Positions 20,515-29,617 of a stretch of DNA of 64,000 nucleotides are shown in pieces. Under the pieces are notes generated by a model that had not been told where the DNA came from, did not search any database, and was given only the letters and a program-made list of their open reading frames with translations. Positions within the stretch are counted from its first letter, which is position 1; the number at the start of each line of letters is the position of its first letter. A program made the translations under genes and the position numbers. Origin of the DNA: Pseudomonadota bacterium (GTDB lineage: Bacteria > Pseudomonadota > Gammaproteobacteria > Steroidobacterales > Steroidobacteraceae); the NCBI GenBank assembly GCA_021816775.1, contig JAKAXA010000008.1:1-64000 (forward strand), written 5' to 3'.

Positions 20515-21063
20515 ATGGCGCCCTCGAAACAGACTGAGCATTACCGCGGCCGCATCATCTCGGTCACGACCGACGAGGTGCGACTGCCGAACGGACACCT
20601 GGCAAGCCTCGAGGTCGTGCATCATCCCGGCGGCGCCGTGGCGGTGGCGATCGATGCCGATGCGCGTGTGTGCCTGCTGCGCCAGTACCGTTACGTCGCC
20701 GGCGGCTGGCTGTGGGAGCTGCCGGCCGGCAAGCTCGAGCCCGGCGAGCCGCCGCTCCTCACCGCGCAGCGGGAACTCATCGAGGAGGCCGGCGTGCGCG
20801 CTGCAACCTGGCGCAGTCTCGGCTCGTACCTCAGCTCCCCGGGGGTGTTCAGCGAGGTGCTGCACCTGTTTCTCGCGACGGACCTCGAGACGGCCGCCGT
20901 CGCGCACGAGCAGGCCGAGGTCATCGAGGTGCATTGGGTTGCCTTCGCCGAGGCCTGCCAGTGGGCCGAAAGCGGCGAGATCCGCGACGGCAAGACCGCC
21001 CTCGGCCTGCTGCGCGCGCGTCACATGATCTCGGCCGACGGCTCGAGCGCCTCGCCGCGATAG
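20515..21063 (+). CDS. NUDIX hydrolase, ADP-sugar pyrophosphatase-like
   Basis: The 182-residue NUDIX protein has a complete box at 72-94 (GKLEPGEPPLLTAQRELIEE followed by AGV). The GGWLWELPAGKLEPGE lead-in and the proline-containing SSPGVFSEVLHLFLA stretch resemble NudF/ADP-ribose pyrophosphatases. It likely hydrolyses ADP-ribose or ADP-sugars in the cytosol. The ADP-ribosylglycohydrolase fusion at 25.5-27.0 kb would release ADP-ribose, so a shared pathway is possible but unproven. The 3' end overlaps the convergent gene by 43 bases. Confidence 0.88.
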   Translation: MAPSKQTEHYRGRIISVTTDEVRLPNGHLASLEVVHHPGGAVAVAIDADARVCLLRQYRYVAGGWLWELPAGKLEPGEPPLLTAQRELIEEAGVRAATWRSLGSYLSSPGVFSEVLHLFLATDLETAAVAHEQAEVIEVHWVAFAEACQWAESGEIRDGKTALGLLRARHMISADGSSASPR

Positions 21064-21872
21064 ACCGCCTCGAGCCACGAGGCGATCCGCTGGCAGGGGC
21101 GGCCGATCCAGTCGAACCGCTCCGGCAGTTCCAGCGCGTGCAGCCCGTCGATGGAGCGCACGAAGGCGCGGCGCAGCGCCAGGCGGCTCCCGAAAGCCTT
21201 CGCCAGAGACGAGGCAGATGCCGGGGTCTTCACCGTTGCGCTCAGCACCTGCGGCGCGGTGGCCTCGGTGAACGAGAGCGCGCGCGCATACGCGGAGGCC
21301 TCGATGTGATCCTTGATCGCGCGGATCCGCTCGGCGTCCGCGAGGCGACGGCTGTGCACCGCGTAGTTGTTGGTCTGAAAGCGGAAATCCTGCGCGCGCG
21401 CCTCGCCGAGCACGTACTCGGGAGCGCACCCGGGCGGCACGAACGTCCAGCTCGCCGTGCCGATGCGAAACAGCGGCGTCACCAGCACATCGCAGCCGCG
21501 CGCGCACTGCTCGATCGTCTGCGCCAGATACGGCGCGAAAAAATCGTCGTCGTCGTGCGGATAGAGGTAGAACTGCGCGCGGCGCGAGAGCCCGGCAACC
21601 TCCTCCATCTGATCATATGCGTACCGGCCGGCGCGGCTCACCGCCGCAAGGTTGGCCGCGCTCAGGCGAACGAGCAGCGCGCGGAACGTGAAGAAGTCGG
21701 TGCGAAAGCGCGCATTCCAGGCGCCGATCAGGGTCGCGATGCGCGGCGGGAAGTCGGGTATCGGGTGATCCGGCACATAGCGGGTCGGATCGATCGGCAC
21801 GCCGCGGCGGTAGTCATGCGAGAGGGCCTGCCAGTCGGGCGACTGGCGGCGCAGGAGTACGATGGGACTCAT
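21021..21872 (-). CDS. uncharacterised protein, possible glycosyltransferase-like fold
   Basis: No firm family was recognised for this 283-residue protein. It opens MSPIVLLRRQSPDW, has AQFYLYPHDDDDFFAPYLAQ with an acidic DDDD run at about 100-115, and then CDVLVTPLFRIGTASWTFVPPG. An acidic cluster after a beta strand resembles the DxD region of GT-A glycosyltransferases, but the rest does not settle it. The ATG at 21872 is preferred over one 36 bases upstream. It is the last gene of the leftward run beginning at the carboxypeptidase and overlaps the convergent NUDIX gene. Confidence 0.55.
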   Translation of the reverse strand: MSPIVLLRRQSPDWQALSHDYRRGVPIDPTRYVPDHPIPDFPPRIATLIGAWNARFRTDFFTFRALLVRLSAANLAAVSRAGRYAYDQMEEVAGLSRRAQFYLYPHDDDDFFAPYLAQTIEQCARGCDVLVTPLFRIGTASWTFVPPGCAPEYVLGEARAQDFRFQTNNYAVHSRRLADAERIRAIKDHIEASAYARALSFTEATAPQVLSATVKTPASASSLAKAFGSRLALRRAFVRSIDGLHALELPERFDWIGRPCQRIASWLEAVYRGEALEPSAEIM

Positions 21873-21922
21873 CGGACGCACAATAGCCGCGCCCGGCGCG
21901 GATTGCACCCCGTTGCGCCGCT

Positions 21923-22582
21923 TCAGGCCAGCCGCTCGATGTGTGCCCGCTTGCGCGCGTTCGTGTAGCGGTAGAAGCGGCGCAGCTCCGCGAGCACTTC
22001 GACCTCGGAGCCACCGCGCGAGCCGTGCAGCAGCTGCTCGAGCCGGCGGCAGAACCGCTCGGCGTAGCCGCTCGCGTGCCGGTACAGGTCCTCCCGGCCA
22101 TCGGCGAGGCGCTGATCGATGCGCGAGCGGTCGAACAGCAGCCGGCGCAGCTCCGCCGGAAAATGCTCCGGGCTCTGGCGGCGCATCAGCCAGTAGCTCG
22201 CCACGTACTTGTCGACTTCCGCCTGCATCTCAAGCTCGAGCAGCGACACCGGCCGGTCGTGGCTCGCGTTCCAGGCGAGGTAGAGAAAATGGCTCACGCC
22301 CTCGAGCGCGATCCACCAGTCCGCGACGTTGCCGTCGTGCAGTCGCACCATCGGATCCTCGCGCCCGAGCCGCTCGAGCAGCGCCGGATCGAGGTACAGC
22401 GACATCGCCACCTCCTCGCCCGACTCCCCCGGCTGCGCGACGATCAGATCCTCTGCGCTGAGGCGCGTGCGCACCTGCGGCGGCAGGCACGCGCGGTCGG
22501 TCACGAGGAAATCGTACACGTCGTAGGCGACGCCGAGATCGTAAATGCCGCCGATCAGCTGCTGCAGGCGTGTCAGGATCAT
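21923..22582 (-). CDS. uncharacterised protein, 219 residues
   Basis: No family was recognised. The protein is soluble and mainly helical by composition. It begins MILTRLQQLIGGIYDLGVAYDVYDFLVTD and ends in a basic helix (TNARKRAHIERLA). Features include AQPGESGEEVAMSLYLDPALLERL and ALEGVSHFLYLAWNASHDRPVSLLELEMQAEVDKYV, which suggests a compact helical domain. It starts 4 bases after the upstream gene, so the two are surely co-translated, and lies in the operon with the ATP-grasp and metallopeptidase genes. Confidence 0.7.
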   Translation of the reverse strand: MILTRLQQLIGGIYDLGVAYDVYDFLVTDRACLPPQVRTRLSAEDLIVAQPGESGEEVAMSLYLDPALLERLGREDPMVRLHDGNVADWWIALEGVSHFLYLAWNASHDRPVSLLELEMQAEVDKYVASYWLMRRQSPEHFPAELRRLLFDRSRIDQRLADGREDLYRHASGYAERFCRRLEQLLHGSRGGSEVEVLAELRRFYRYTNARKRAHIERLA

Positions 22583-22586
22583 GGGC

Positions 22587-23234
22587 TCAGTGCAGCACGC
22601 CGGGCGCGGCCCCCGGGTGCGCGGTCGGCTCGACCCCGAGGCGCTTCAGCAGCGCGTAGCTGCGCCGGCTGCCGGTCTTCACCCACAGCTCATAGAGGCG
22701 CAGGATGTCGTTGTGAGAGTGCGCGTAGCCGGCCTCGCTCAACTCGTTGAGCGCATCGACCATGGGTTGAAACTTCTCGGCGAGCTCGGCGAACACCTGA
22801 CCGAGCACGCGGCCGCGCCGCGCCGCGGCGGCCTGCGGCGCACCGCGCGGAGCGAGCCGGCGCGCGAGCGTTCCGTAGGCGCAGCCGCCCATGGCGATGT
22901 GGTAGTCGATGTCGATGAGCTTGCGGGCGAAGCCGCGGGCGAAGAATCCGGCGACGAACAGCGACACATCGCCGAGGCGCTGCAAACCGCGGTCGCGCTC
23001 GGCGCGACTGTGCGCCTCGAGCGCCTCGGAGAGCATCACCACCAGTGGCTTGAGGCGCAGCCCCTCGACGGTGTGCTCGAACAGGGCTTCGGAACGGGCG
23101 AACAGGGTGAGCAGATTCACCACGTAGTGCTCGGTCTGATCCTCGACCGCGAGACGCTGATTGGCGAGCGCGCCGTGCAGCGCGTCCTTGAAGTATTCCT
23201 TCAGGTTGGCGACCGGCTGGATTCGGCTCGACAT
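22587..23234 (-). CDS. uncharacterised helical protein, 215 residues
   Basis: No family was recognised. The product is helical and soluble, with EYFKDALHGALANQRL, HYVVNLLTLFARSEALFE and a basic patch ARRLAPRGAPQAAAARRGRV near the middle. The ATG at 23234 was chosen; 69 bases of extra in-frame sequence upstream looks non-coding. A TAAAAT -10-like element lies about 100 bases upstream in the 191-base gap, so this gene may begin its own transcript within the larger cluster. It is followed after 4 bases by the 219-residue gene. Confidence 0.7.
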   Translation of the reverse strand: MSSRIQPVANLKEYFKDALHGALANQRLAVEDQTEHYVVNLLTLFARSEALFEHTVEGLRLKPLVVMLSEALEAHSRAERDRGLQRLGDVSLFVAGFFARGFARKLIDIDYHIAMGGCAYGTLARRLAPRGAPQAAAARRGRVLGQVFAELAEKFQPMVDALNELSEAGYAHSHNDILRLYELWVKTGSRRSYALLKRLGVEPTAHPGAAPGVLH

Positions 23235-23425
23235 GGATGGCGTGACCTCCTGCTCGGCGTGCGGTCGGCGGCAACGGCCGCCGACACTCAGAGTTGACCA
23301 CACATGGCGCGAAAAAATCGCGAGTCGGTACGCATTTTAGCGGCCTTTTTCGTGGCCGTGCCACGGGCGCCGCTGGCAGCGGCCGCCGGGGAGTGCTGAC
23401 AGAGCGCGCTGACGCGCAATCGCAC

Positions 23426-24448
23426 TCAGCGCCAGAGCGCGCGATAGGACAGTCCAAGGGTCATGAGCCGCTCGAGCAGCTCGCGGTACTTGATGCCGGC
23501 GGCGAGTGCCGACTCGGCGAAGTCCTCGCTTTCCTCCAGGTTTGGATTGGCGTTGGCTTCGAGGGCGTAGACCCGTCCGTCGGCGGTGAGGCGAAAATCC
23601 ATGCGCGCGTAGCCGGAGAGCCCGAGCGCCCGGTAGATGCGGCGCGAGAGCTTATCGAGTCGAGCCTCGACGCCGCTTGGCAGATCCGTCGCCTTGCGCG
23701 TCGTGATGCCGTAGCGGTCGCGGTAGGCGCGGTCCCACTTCACCTTGCGCGTGGCGATGCCCGGCAGGGATTCGGGCATCGTGCCGAAGACCATCTCCCA
23801 GACCGGCAGGCGAGTCAGGCGATCGTTGCCGAGCACCCCCACATACAGCTCGCGCCCGGCAATGAACTCCTCGACCAGCGCGTCCGAGCCGACCTGCTCG
23901 TAGATGAATTCCACCCGCTCCTTGAGCTTTGAGGCGTCCTCGACCACCGAGGCCTGTGCGATACCGAGCGAGGCGTCCTCGGTGGCCGATTTGACGAACA
24001 GCGGGAAAGTGAGCTTGCCCGGAGCGCGCACGCGCGCGCCGCGGCGGAACACGGCGAAGCGCGGCGTCGGGATGCGGTGAAAGGCGAGCAGCTGCTTGCT
24101 CAGCGGCTTGTCGCGCGAGAGCAGGAGCCCGCGTGGATTGCAGCCCGTGTACGGCTGACGCAGCAGCTCAAGGTAGGCCACCACGTTCTGATCGTAAGTG
24201 ACGATGCCGTTGAATTCCTCGAGCAGGTTGAAGACGATGTCCGGCTTCCATTCGGCGATCTCCAGGCGCATCTCGGTCAGGCTGTCGAGCACCCCGAGAC
24301 AGCGCACGTCGTGCCCGCGGCGGCGCAGCGTCGTGGTGACGTCGTACTCGGTCCGCCATTCGTCGATTTCTTTCTCGGTATGCCCGGTGAGGGTCTCCGG
24401 GGGCACCAGACTGGAGTGCATCACGACGAGCGTGCGCAGTTTCTTCAT
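23426..24448 (-). CDS. D-alanine-D-alanine ligase-like ATP-grasp protein
   Basis: The 340-residue protein has the ATP-grasp layout. It has an N-terminal domain (KKLRTLVVMHSSLVPP to DIVFNLLEEFNGI), a B-domain with FVKSATEDASLGIAQ, a hinge LVEEFIAGRELYVGVLG (about 185-205), and the metal-binding tail YARMDFRLTADGRVYALEANANPNL. Such enzymes activate a carboxylate as acyl phosphate and join it to an amine. This is not the cell-wall Ddl: the N-terminus and active loops differ. Its start overlaps the metallopeptidase stop (ATGA), so the ligase and peptidase are coupled, a pattern seen in peptide-forming amidoligase systems. Confidence 0.85.
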   Translation of the reverse strand: MKKLRTLVVMHSSLVPPETLTGHTEKEIDEWRTEYDVTTTLRRRGHDVRCLGVLDSLTEMRLEIAEWKPDIVFNLLEEFNGIVTYDQNVVAYLELLRQPYTGCNPRGLLLSRDKPLSKQLLAFHRIPTPRFAVFRRGARVRAPGKLTFPLFVKSATEDASLGIAQASVVEDASKLKERVEFIYEQVGSDALVEEFIAGRELYVGVLGNDRLTRLPVWEMVFGTMPESLPGIATRKVKWDRAYRDRYGITTRKATDLPSGVEARLDKLSRRIYRALGLSGYARMDFRLTADGRVYALEANANPNLEESEDFAESALAAGIKYRELLERLMTLGLSYRALWR

Positions 24449-25482
24449 AGAGGTATGTGCGGCGTTTCGCCCTGCGAATACAACGACGCCAGCCGCTCCA
24501 GCAGCCAGCGGGAGACCTGCACTGCGTCGCGGCGATCGCCGCGTACGTACAGCTGCAATGCCTCGCTCCGGTCAATCATCGCACGCATGATTTCCCGCAC
24601 ACTATAACGCGGCAGGCCAAGCTCGCGCGAGACGGCGTCGCTGAGGGCGCGCTGGTGAGCGCGCAGCAGAGTCGAGGCGCGCACCGCCCCCCTGCGCGGC
24701 CGATCTTCGCTGAACACCCATTGCAACATCGCATCGACCATGCCGCGCCGATACTGGCGGTAGCGTGCCGCCTTGCGCCGATAATGCTCGGCGAGCGTCC
24801 GTGTGTTGGCATCGATCGGCTCGATGCGGGCGCGCGTGCGCACCGGCGCCGGCCGCTCGCGCACCTCGGCCATCAACTCATCGACCGTGTGCAGCTTGCG
24901 CACCGCCGGCCAGTCGGCGTAACGCTTGCGCCACCCCGAGCGGGGCGTCAGCCAGACGGCGAACGTCTCGGCGAAATCCTCGGTGGGATGCGCCTGCGCG
25001 TACCAGTCGCCGAGGTGATGCACGTAGCGGCGGCTCCCCGGGCGCGCCTTGTAGCGGTCGGGATAGCGCAGCGAAGCCGGTCCGAATGCTTCCCGCCAGC
25101 GCTTGCGGCGGCGAAGCCGGTAGGCATTGTCGATCGCGTGCCCGGCCTCATGGCGCAGAATCCGCATGAGCCAACGCGAATTGCCGCCCTCGACCTGGCC
25201 CATGAGGCTGCGTTCGAGCCGCGCCAGACGCGGATGGGCCAGATAGAAGGGCACGGCGATGCCCGGCACGCCGTCCGGTGAGAACCACTCCTCCGAGAGC
25301 CAGATGTGCGGGCGGAAGTGGATGCCGCGCGAGCCCAGCTCCTCGTACAGCCGCCGCATGGCGCCCTCGATGTTCGAGCCGCGCACGGTCAGGCCGAGGT
25401 CGCAGAAGCGCAGCTTCAGCAACTGCTCATCGCTGAGGCGGGCCCACGCCGCGGTCCGCCGCCTGGTACGGGGTGTGTTCAT
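24445..25482 (-). CDS. HEXXH zinc metallopeptidase-like protein
   Basis: The 345-residue protein carries HEAGHAIDNAYRLRRRKRWRE at about residues 113-133; HEAGH is the HExxH zinc motif. A candidate third ligand is in HPTEDFAETFAVWL about 50 residues later, matching a gluzincin-like Glu. No signal peptide is seen, so it should be cytosolic. The C-terminal third is helical and basic. It precedes and overlaps the ATP-grasp gene by four bases, so the two proteins probably act together, one forming and one cutting an amide bond (inference). Family name not assigned. Confidence 0.75.
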   Translation of the reverse strand: MNTPRTRRRTAAWARLSDEQLLKLRFCDLGLTVRGSNIEGAMRRLYEELGSRGIHFRPHIWLSEEWFSPDGVPGIAVPFYLAHPRLARLERSLMGQVEGGNSRWLMRILRHEAGHAIDNAYRLRRRKRWREAFGPASLRYPDRYKARPGSRRYVHHLGDWYAQAHPTEDFAETFAVWLTPRSGWRKRYADWPAVRKLHTVDELMAEVRERPAPVRTRARIEPIDANTRTLAEHYRRKAARYRQYRRGMVDAMLQWVFSEDRPRRGAVRASTLLRAHQRALSDAVSRELGLPRYSVREIMRAMIDRSEALQLYVRGDRRDAVQVSRWLLERLASLYSQGETPHIPL

Positions 25483-25540
25483 AGGCAGCCTGGCCCCGGC
25501 ACCGGCTCGGGACGCGGCACCGGCGAGCTTAGCAGCGTAC

Positions 25541-26983
25541 TCAGCCCATCTGCACCAGGGCGTGCGAGAGCAGCCGGTCGGCGAAGGACTCGATCAGCGG
25601 GGCGCGCAGCAGGGCCGTGCGCCAGGACGCCGGGATGGCGCTGGCGCCCCAGAAGGCACCGGCGAGTTGACCGCAAACGGCCGCGGTAACGTCCGAGTTA
25701 GCGCCGAGATTCGCCGCGTGGAGCACCGCCTCGCGGAAACTGCCGGCCGCCGCGAAGGATTCGAACGCCGCGGCGAGCGCGCGCATGGCGCCCTTGCCGG
25801 CGCTGGGCGCCGGCGCCGCGCTCTGCGCGGCGAGGATGCGCGCCTTGGGCTCACCCGCGAGCGCCGCAAGCAGCGCGCGGGCGAGGTCGGCGCACGCAGC
25901 GAGCACCGTGTTGACCTGACAGGTCGTGCGCGCAGCCTCGCTCGCCAGGCGCATCGCTTCCTCGCGGGATGGGAATGCGAATAGCACCGCGGGCGCGACG
26001 CGTGAGAGCGGTTCCGGATCGGGGTGTGCCGGATCGTGCGCTCCGGAGAAGGGCTGCTGGCGCCAGCCGGCCACGGCGAGCGCGCGCGCGGTACCCGCGG
26101 TGATCCCCACGCATCGGCCGGTGGCCGACAGATACCCCTCGCGCTGCCACCGTCGGTAGCGCTCGACCTGATCGGCCGGATCGAACCCTCCGCGCTCGAG
26201 CAGACTCTCGGCCAGGCACAGCGCCATGGCCGTATCGTCGCTCCAGGCGCCCCGCGGCAGCCCGAAGGGCCCCCCGCCCAACAGGTCGGCCACGGGGACG
26301 AAGCTGCCCGGACGCCGGTACTGCGTCGCCGCGGCAACCGCATCACCCACCGCCAGCCCGAGCAGCGCGCCGTGGAAGCGCTCACGCAGCGCGCGGGCGG
26401 CGGCAAGCGCCGCCGGTTCGAGCAGCGGGTCGCCCTCCGGCGCATCGGGAGGCGGCTCGGGCAAGACGATCTTGCGGGGCGACCAGTTGCGCACGTACTC
26501 GATCTGCGCCTGCGTTTCGGGGATGCGTGGCCATTCCCGCGAGCGCTCCGACTGCCGCCACAGGCGCGCGAGCTCATCGAGCGCCTCCTCGCCGGCAAGT
26601 CCGCGCTCGACCAGCAGACAGCCGATCACCGTGGCGCTGCGCCCGATGCCGCCGCGGCAGTGCACGTAACAGGGCTTGCCCGCGCCGAGCGCCCCGTGCA
26701 GACAATCGAGGATCTCGAACATGTGCTCGCGCCGCTCGGGCACACCGTGATCGGGGATGGGCTTGCGGTGATATTCGATTGCCAGCGGCAGCGCGTCATC
26801 GTAGTCATCGATCTCCGCCGGCTCGGTCAGATCGATGATCGTCTCGATCCCGGCGGCCCGCAGCCCAGCGAGGCGCGCGCGAGTCGCAGCCATGTCCATC
26901 CCCGCGGGGTGCTCGCCGGCGAGCAACCGCCCGGGGTAGACCCAGTAGGCATTGACGAGCGGGGGCGCAGGTGCGGCGGCCAT
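25541..26983 (-). CDS. tyrosine/dual-specificity phosphatase fused to ADP-ribosylglycohydrolase
   Basis: The 480-residue protein has two enzyme domains. Residues about 10-170 form a Cys-phosphatase with the P-loop HCRGGIGRS (108-116; Cys109, Arg115) and upstream DLTEP and IPDHGVP that could supply the general acid. Residues about 200-480 match the DraG/ADP-ribosylglycohydrolase fold: FHGALLGLAVGDAVAAATQ, the metal site WSDDTAM (247-253), and a late GANSDVTAAVCGQLAGAFWG. DraG enzymes remove ADP-ribose from proteins or nucleic acids. The late metal motif reads NSD where many relatives have DTD. The gene follows ttcA by 17 bases. Together the domains could reverse phosphorylation and ADP-ribosylation of a shared target (inference). 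Confidence 0.88.
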   Translation of the reverse strand: MAAAPAPPLVNAYWVYPGRLLAGEHPAGMDMAATRARLAGLRAAGIETIIDLTEPAEIDDYDDALPLAIEYHRKPIPDHGVPERREHMFEILDCLHGALGAGKPCYVHCRGGIGRSATVIGCLLVERGLAGEEALDELARLWRQSERSREWPRIPETQAQIEYVRNWSPRKIVLPEPPPDAPEGDPLLEPAALAAARALRERFHGALLGLAVGDAVAAATQYRRPGSFVPVADLLGGGPFGLPRGAWSDDTAMALCLAESLLERGGFDPADQVERYRRWQREGYLSATGRCVGITAGTARALAVAGWRQQPFSGAHDPAHPDPEPLSRVAPAVLFAFPSREEAMRLASEAARTTCQVNTVLAACADLARALLAALAGEPKARILAAQSAAPAPSAGKGAMRALAAAFESFAAAGSFREAVLHAANLGANSDVTAAVCGQLAGAFWGASAIPASWRTALLRAPLIESFADRLLSHALVQMG

Positions 26984-27000
26984 TCGGATGAAGCGGCCCC

Positions 27001-27855
27001 TCAGGCCACCTCGCAGGCCTCATCGAGGCCGAGCTCCTCATCCGCCGTCATCGCGCGGATGCGTCGCGACTCGAGGCCGGCGAAATCAAACACCCGCGTG
27101 TCGGCGAGCGAGCCGAGCTCCACGTGGCGCAGTGCCGAGAAGATGCTCTCGGTGCGTCCCGGGCTCGCCCGCTCCCACTCGGCGAGCATGCGCTTGACGG
27201 CCACCCGCTGCAGATTGTCCTGCGAGCCGCACAGCCTGCAGGGAATGATCGGAAAGCGCCGGCCGCGCGCGTATCGCTCGATATCCCGCTCGGCGACATA
27301 GGCGAGCGGGCGGATCACCACCTGACGGCCGTCCTCCGAGAGCAGCTTCGGCGCCATGGCCTTGAGGCGTCCGCCGAAGAAAAGGTTGAGGAACAGCGTC
27401 TCGACGATGTCATCGCGGTGGTGACCGAGGGCGATCTTGGTCACCCCGTGCTCGGCGGCGAAGCGATACAGCGCTCCGCGCCGCAGGCGCGAGCACAGCC
27501 CGCACATCGTGCGCCCCTCGGGCACGACGCGCCTGACAACGCTGTAGGTATCCTGCTCGATGATGTGAAACGGCACGCCGAGGGCGGTCAGATACTCCGG
27601 CAGCACCTGCGCCGGAAAGCCGGGCTGCTTCTGATCCAGGTTGACGGCGATGAGTTCGAACTCGACCGGGGCGCTGCGCTTGAGCGAGAGCAGGATGTCG
27701 AGCAGGGTGTAGGAGTCCTTGCCGCCCGAGAGACACGCCATCACCCGATCGCCGGCGCCGATCATGGCGAAATCCTCGATGGCCTTGCCCACCTGCCCGC
27801 GCAGCCTCGCCTGCAGTCGCGTCAGCGTCCGCGACATCGTGACCGGGGCGCTCAT
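27001..27855 (-). CDS. ttcA: tRNA 2-thiocytidine biosynthesis protein TtcA
   Basis: TtcA thiolates cytidine 32 of certain tRNAs using ATP and an iron-sulfur cluster. The 284-residue protein has the PP-loop SGGKDS at 43-48 and the paired cysteine motifs CGLC (118-121) and CRLC (206-209) that hold the cluster. The chosen ATG at 27855 directly abuts the stop codon of the upstream carboxypeptidase gene; a second in-frame Met six codons later is an alternative. It lies between the carboxypeptidase gene and the phosphatase/ADP-ribosylglycohydrolase gene in a tight same-strand series. Confidence 0.95.
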   Translation of the reverse strand: MSAPVTMSRTLTRLQARLRGQVGKAIEDFAMIGAGDRVMACLSGGKDSYTLLDILLSLKRSAPVEFELIAVNLDQKQPGFPAQVLPEYLTALGVPFHIIEQDTYSVVRRVVPEGRTMCGLCSRLRRGALYRFAAEHGVTKIALGHHRDDIVETLFLNLFFGGRLKAMAPKLLSEDGRQVVIRPLAYVAERDIERYARGRRFPIIPCRLCGSQDNLQRVAVKRMLAEWERASPGRTESIFSALRHVELGSLADTRVFDFAGLESRRIRAMTADEELGLDEACEVA

Positions 27856-29370
27856 CTACGCCGCCTCGCTCGCAACCGGCTCGAGATACTTCGATTCCAC
27901 GTAGCGGATGTAGGCGGCCGCCGCAAGCGGCTTGCGCGTCGCGCCGCGCAGCAGATCCTGCACCGGCACCTTCGCGCCGAGACCGTGCACGTTGGCGCGC
28001 AACCAGCCGAGCAGTCCGGAGAATTCCCCGTGCGCGAGCTGCTCATCGAGCGCCGGCACGTCGTTGCGCAGGCTCTCGTACAGCTGTGCGGCGATCACCG
28101 CGCCCAAGGCGTACGAGGGAAAGTAACCGAACGAGCCAACCGCCCAGTGCACGTCCTGCATACAACCCTCGGTGTCGTTTGCCGGGCGGATGCCGAGCCG
28201 CTGCTGCATGCCCGCGTTCCAGGCCTCCGGCAGCTCGCGCACGGCCAGCTCGCCGAACAGCAGCTGTTTCTCCAGCTCGTAGCGCAGCAGGATGTGCAGC
28301 GGATAGGTCAACTCGTCCGCGTCCACGCGGATCAGGCCGCGGCGAACCCGCGTCAGGTGCGCGTAGATGTTCTCCACGTCCCACTCCGGTCCACTGACGC
28401 CGAAGTGCCTCGTCAGCAGCGGCTGCACGTAGCGCACGAACGGGCGGCTGCGGCAGACGATCATCTCCATCAGCAGCGACTGACTCTCCTCGAGCGCCAT
28501 GCCGCGGTCGCGGCCCACCGGCTGGTCATGCCAGTCCTGCGGCAGCCCGAGGTCGTACATGGCATGCCCGGTTTCGTGCAGCGCCCCGAGCAGCCCGGTG
28601 AACGGATCGGCGGCATCGAGACGCGTGGTGACGCGAATGTCGCCGGGCACGCCCTCGGTGAAAGGGTGCTCGCTCTCATCGAGCCGGCCGCGATCGAACG
28701 GAAAGCCGATCTGCTTCATGATCTCGACGATGAGCGCGCGCTGCTTGGCGAGCGGAAACTTTCCCGAGAGCGGCTGCGGCGGACGGGTCTCCTGGGCGGC
28801 GATGGCTTCGCGGATGAGCGAAGGCAGGCGGCGCGAGAGCGCCTTGAACATCGCATCGATGTCGGCCGTGGTGATGCCGGGGCTGAACTCATCGACCAGC
28901 GCATCATACGGGGCGAGATTGAGGGCCTGGCCGAGGAGCGCCGCCTTGTCGCGCACCAGGTGCACGACCTCCTCCAGGTGCGGTGCGAACAGGTCGAACC
29001 GACCCTGCGCGCGGGCGTCGAACCAGCACACCTCGGCGCGCGAGACCGCCTTGGTGAGCCGGGAGATCAGCGACACCGGGGTGGCAATCGCGTGATCGCG
29101 TTCGCGGCGCATCTCGCGCAGATTGGCGATCTGCCAGTCCTCGAGGCCCTGCTCGTTGGCCTGCGCCCGATCGAGCAGCCGGCTGATGCGCGGCGCGGTG
29201 AGCAGCGCGTGATGCTCGGTCTCGAGCGCGGCGAGCTGCTCGCCGCGGATGTCGGCGCTGCCGCGGGGCATCATGACCGCGGCGTCCCAGCGCAGCAGCG
29301 ACAGCGCCCCGCGCAATGCGTGAAGCCGCTTGAACTCCTGCTCGAGCTGTTTGTACGGGGAGGCCGACAT
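27856..29370 (-). CDS. M32 family carboxypeptidase (Taq-type)
   Basis: The 504-residue length fits M32 metallocarboxypeptidases, cytosolic zinc or cobalt enzymes that remove C-terminal residues from peptides. The HExxH motif HETGH is at 265-269, and downstream blocks EESQSLLMEMIVCRS and GCMQDVHWAVGSFGYFPSYALG carry the remaining conserved residues. The ATG at 29370 begins the conserved N-terminus (MSASPYKQLEQEFKRLHALRG); sequence further upstream is not conserved. It appears to be the first gene of the leftward series running down to 21.0 kb. Confidence 0.95.
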   Translation of the reverse strand: MSASPYKQLEQEFKRLHALRGALSLLRWDAAVMMPRGSADIRGEQLAALETEHHALLTAPRISRLLDRAQANEQGLEDWQIANLREMRRERDHAIATPVSLISRLTKAVSRAEVCWFDARAQGRFDLFAPHLEEVVHLVRDKAALLGQALNLAPYDALVDEFSPGITTADIDAMFKALSRRLPSLIREAIAAQETRPPQPLSGKFPLAKQRALIVEIMKQIGFPFDRGRLDESEHPFTEGVPGDIRVTTRLDAADPFTGLLGALHETGHAMYDLGLPQDWHDQPVGRDRGMALEESQSLLMEMIVCRSRPFVRYVQPLLTRHFGVSGPEWDVENIYAHLTRVRRGLIRVDADELTYPLHILLRYELEKQLLFGELAVRELPEAWNAGMQQRLGIRPANDTEGCMQDVHWAVGSFGYFPSYALGAVIAAQLYESLRNDVPALDEQLAHGEFSGLLGWLRANVHGLGAKVPVQDLLRGATRKPLAAAAYIRYVESKYLEPVASEAA

Positions 29371-29617
29371 GGAATGCGGATGCGTCCGGGCGGCCGGCCG
29401 CGAACCGCACGCCGGTCCCGCAGAGACGCGCCCCAAAATGCGTCGATGAACCAGACTAGTCTACCAGCGGGCGCCTGCGCAGCCGGATTCCAGGGATAAA
29501 ACCCATTTAATTTCAAATGGTTGAGCGCAATCGGGCTGCTTGACAGTCCGCCGCGCGGCAAGCGCGCCCACGGGCCACTCCCCCGGGGAGCCGTGCGGCC
29601 TTCCGGTACACTCGACC

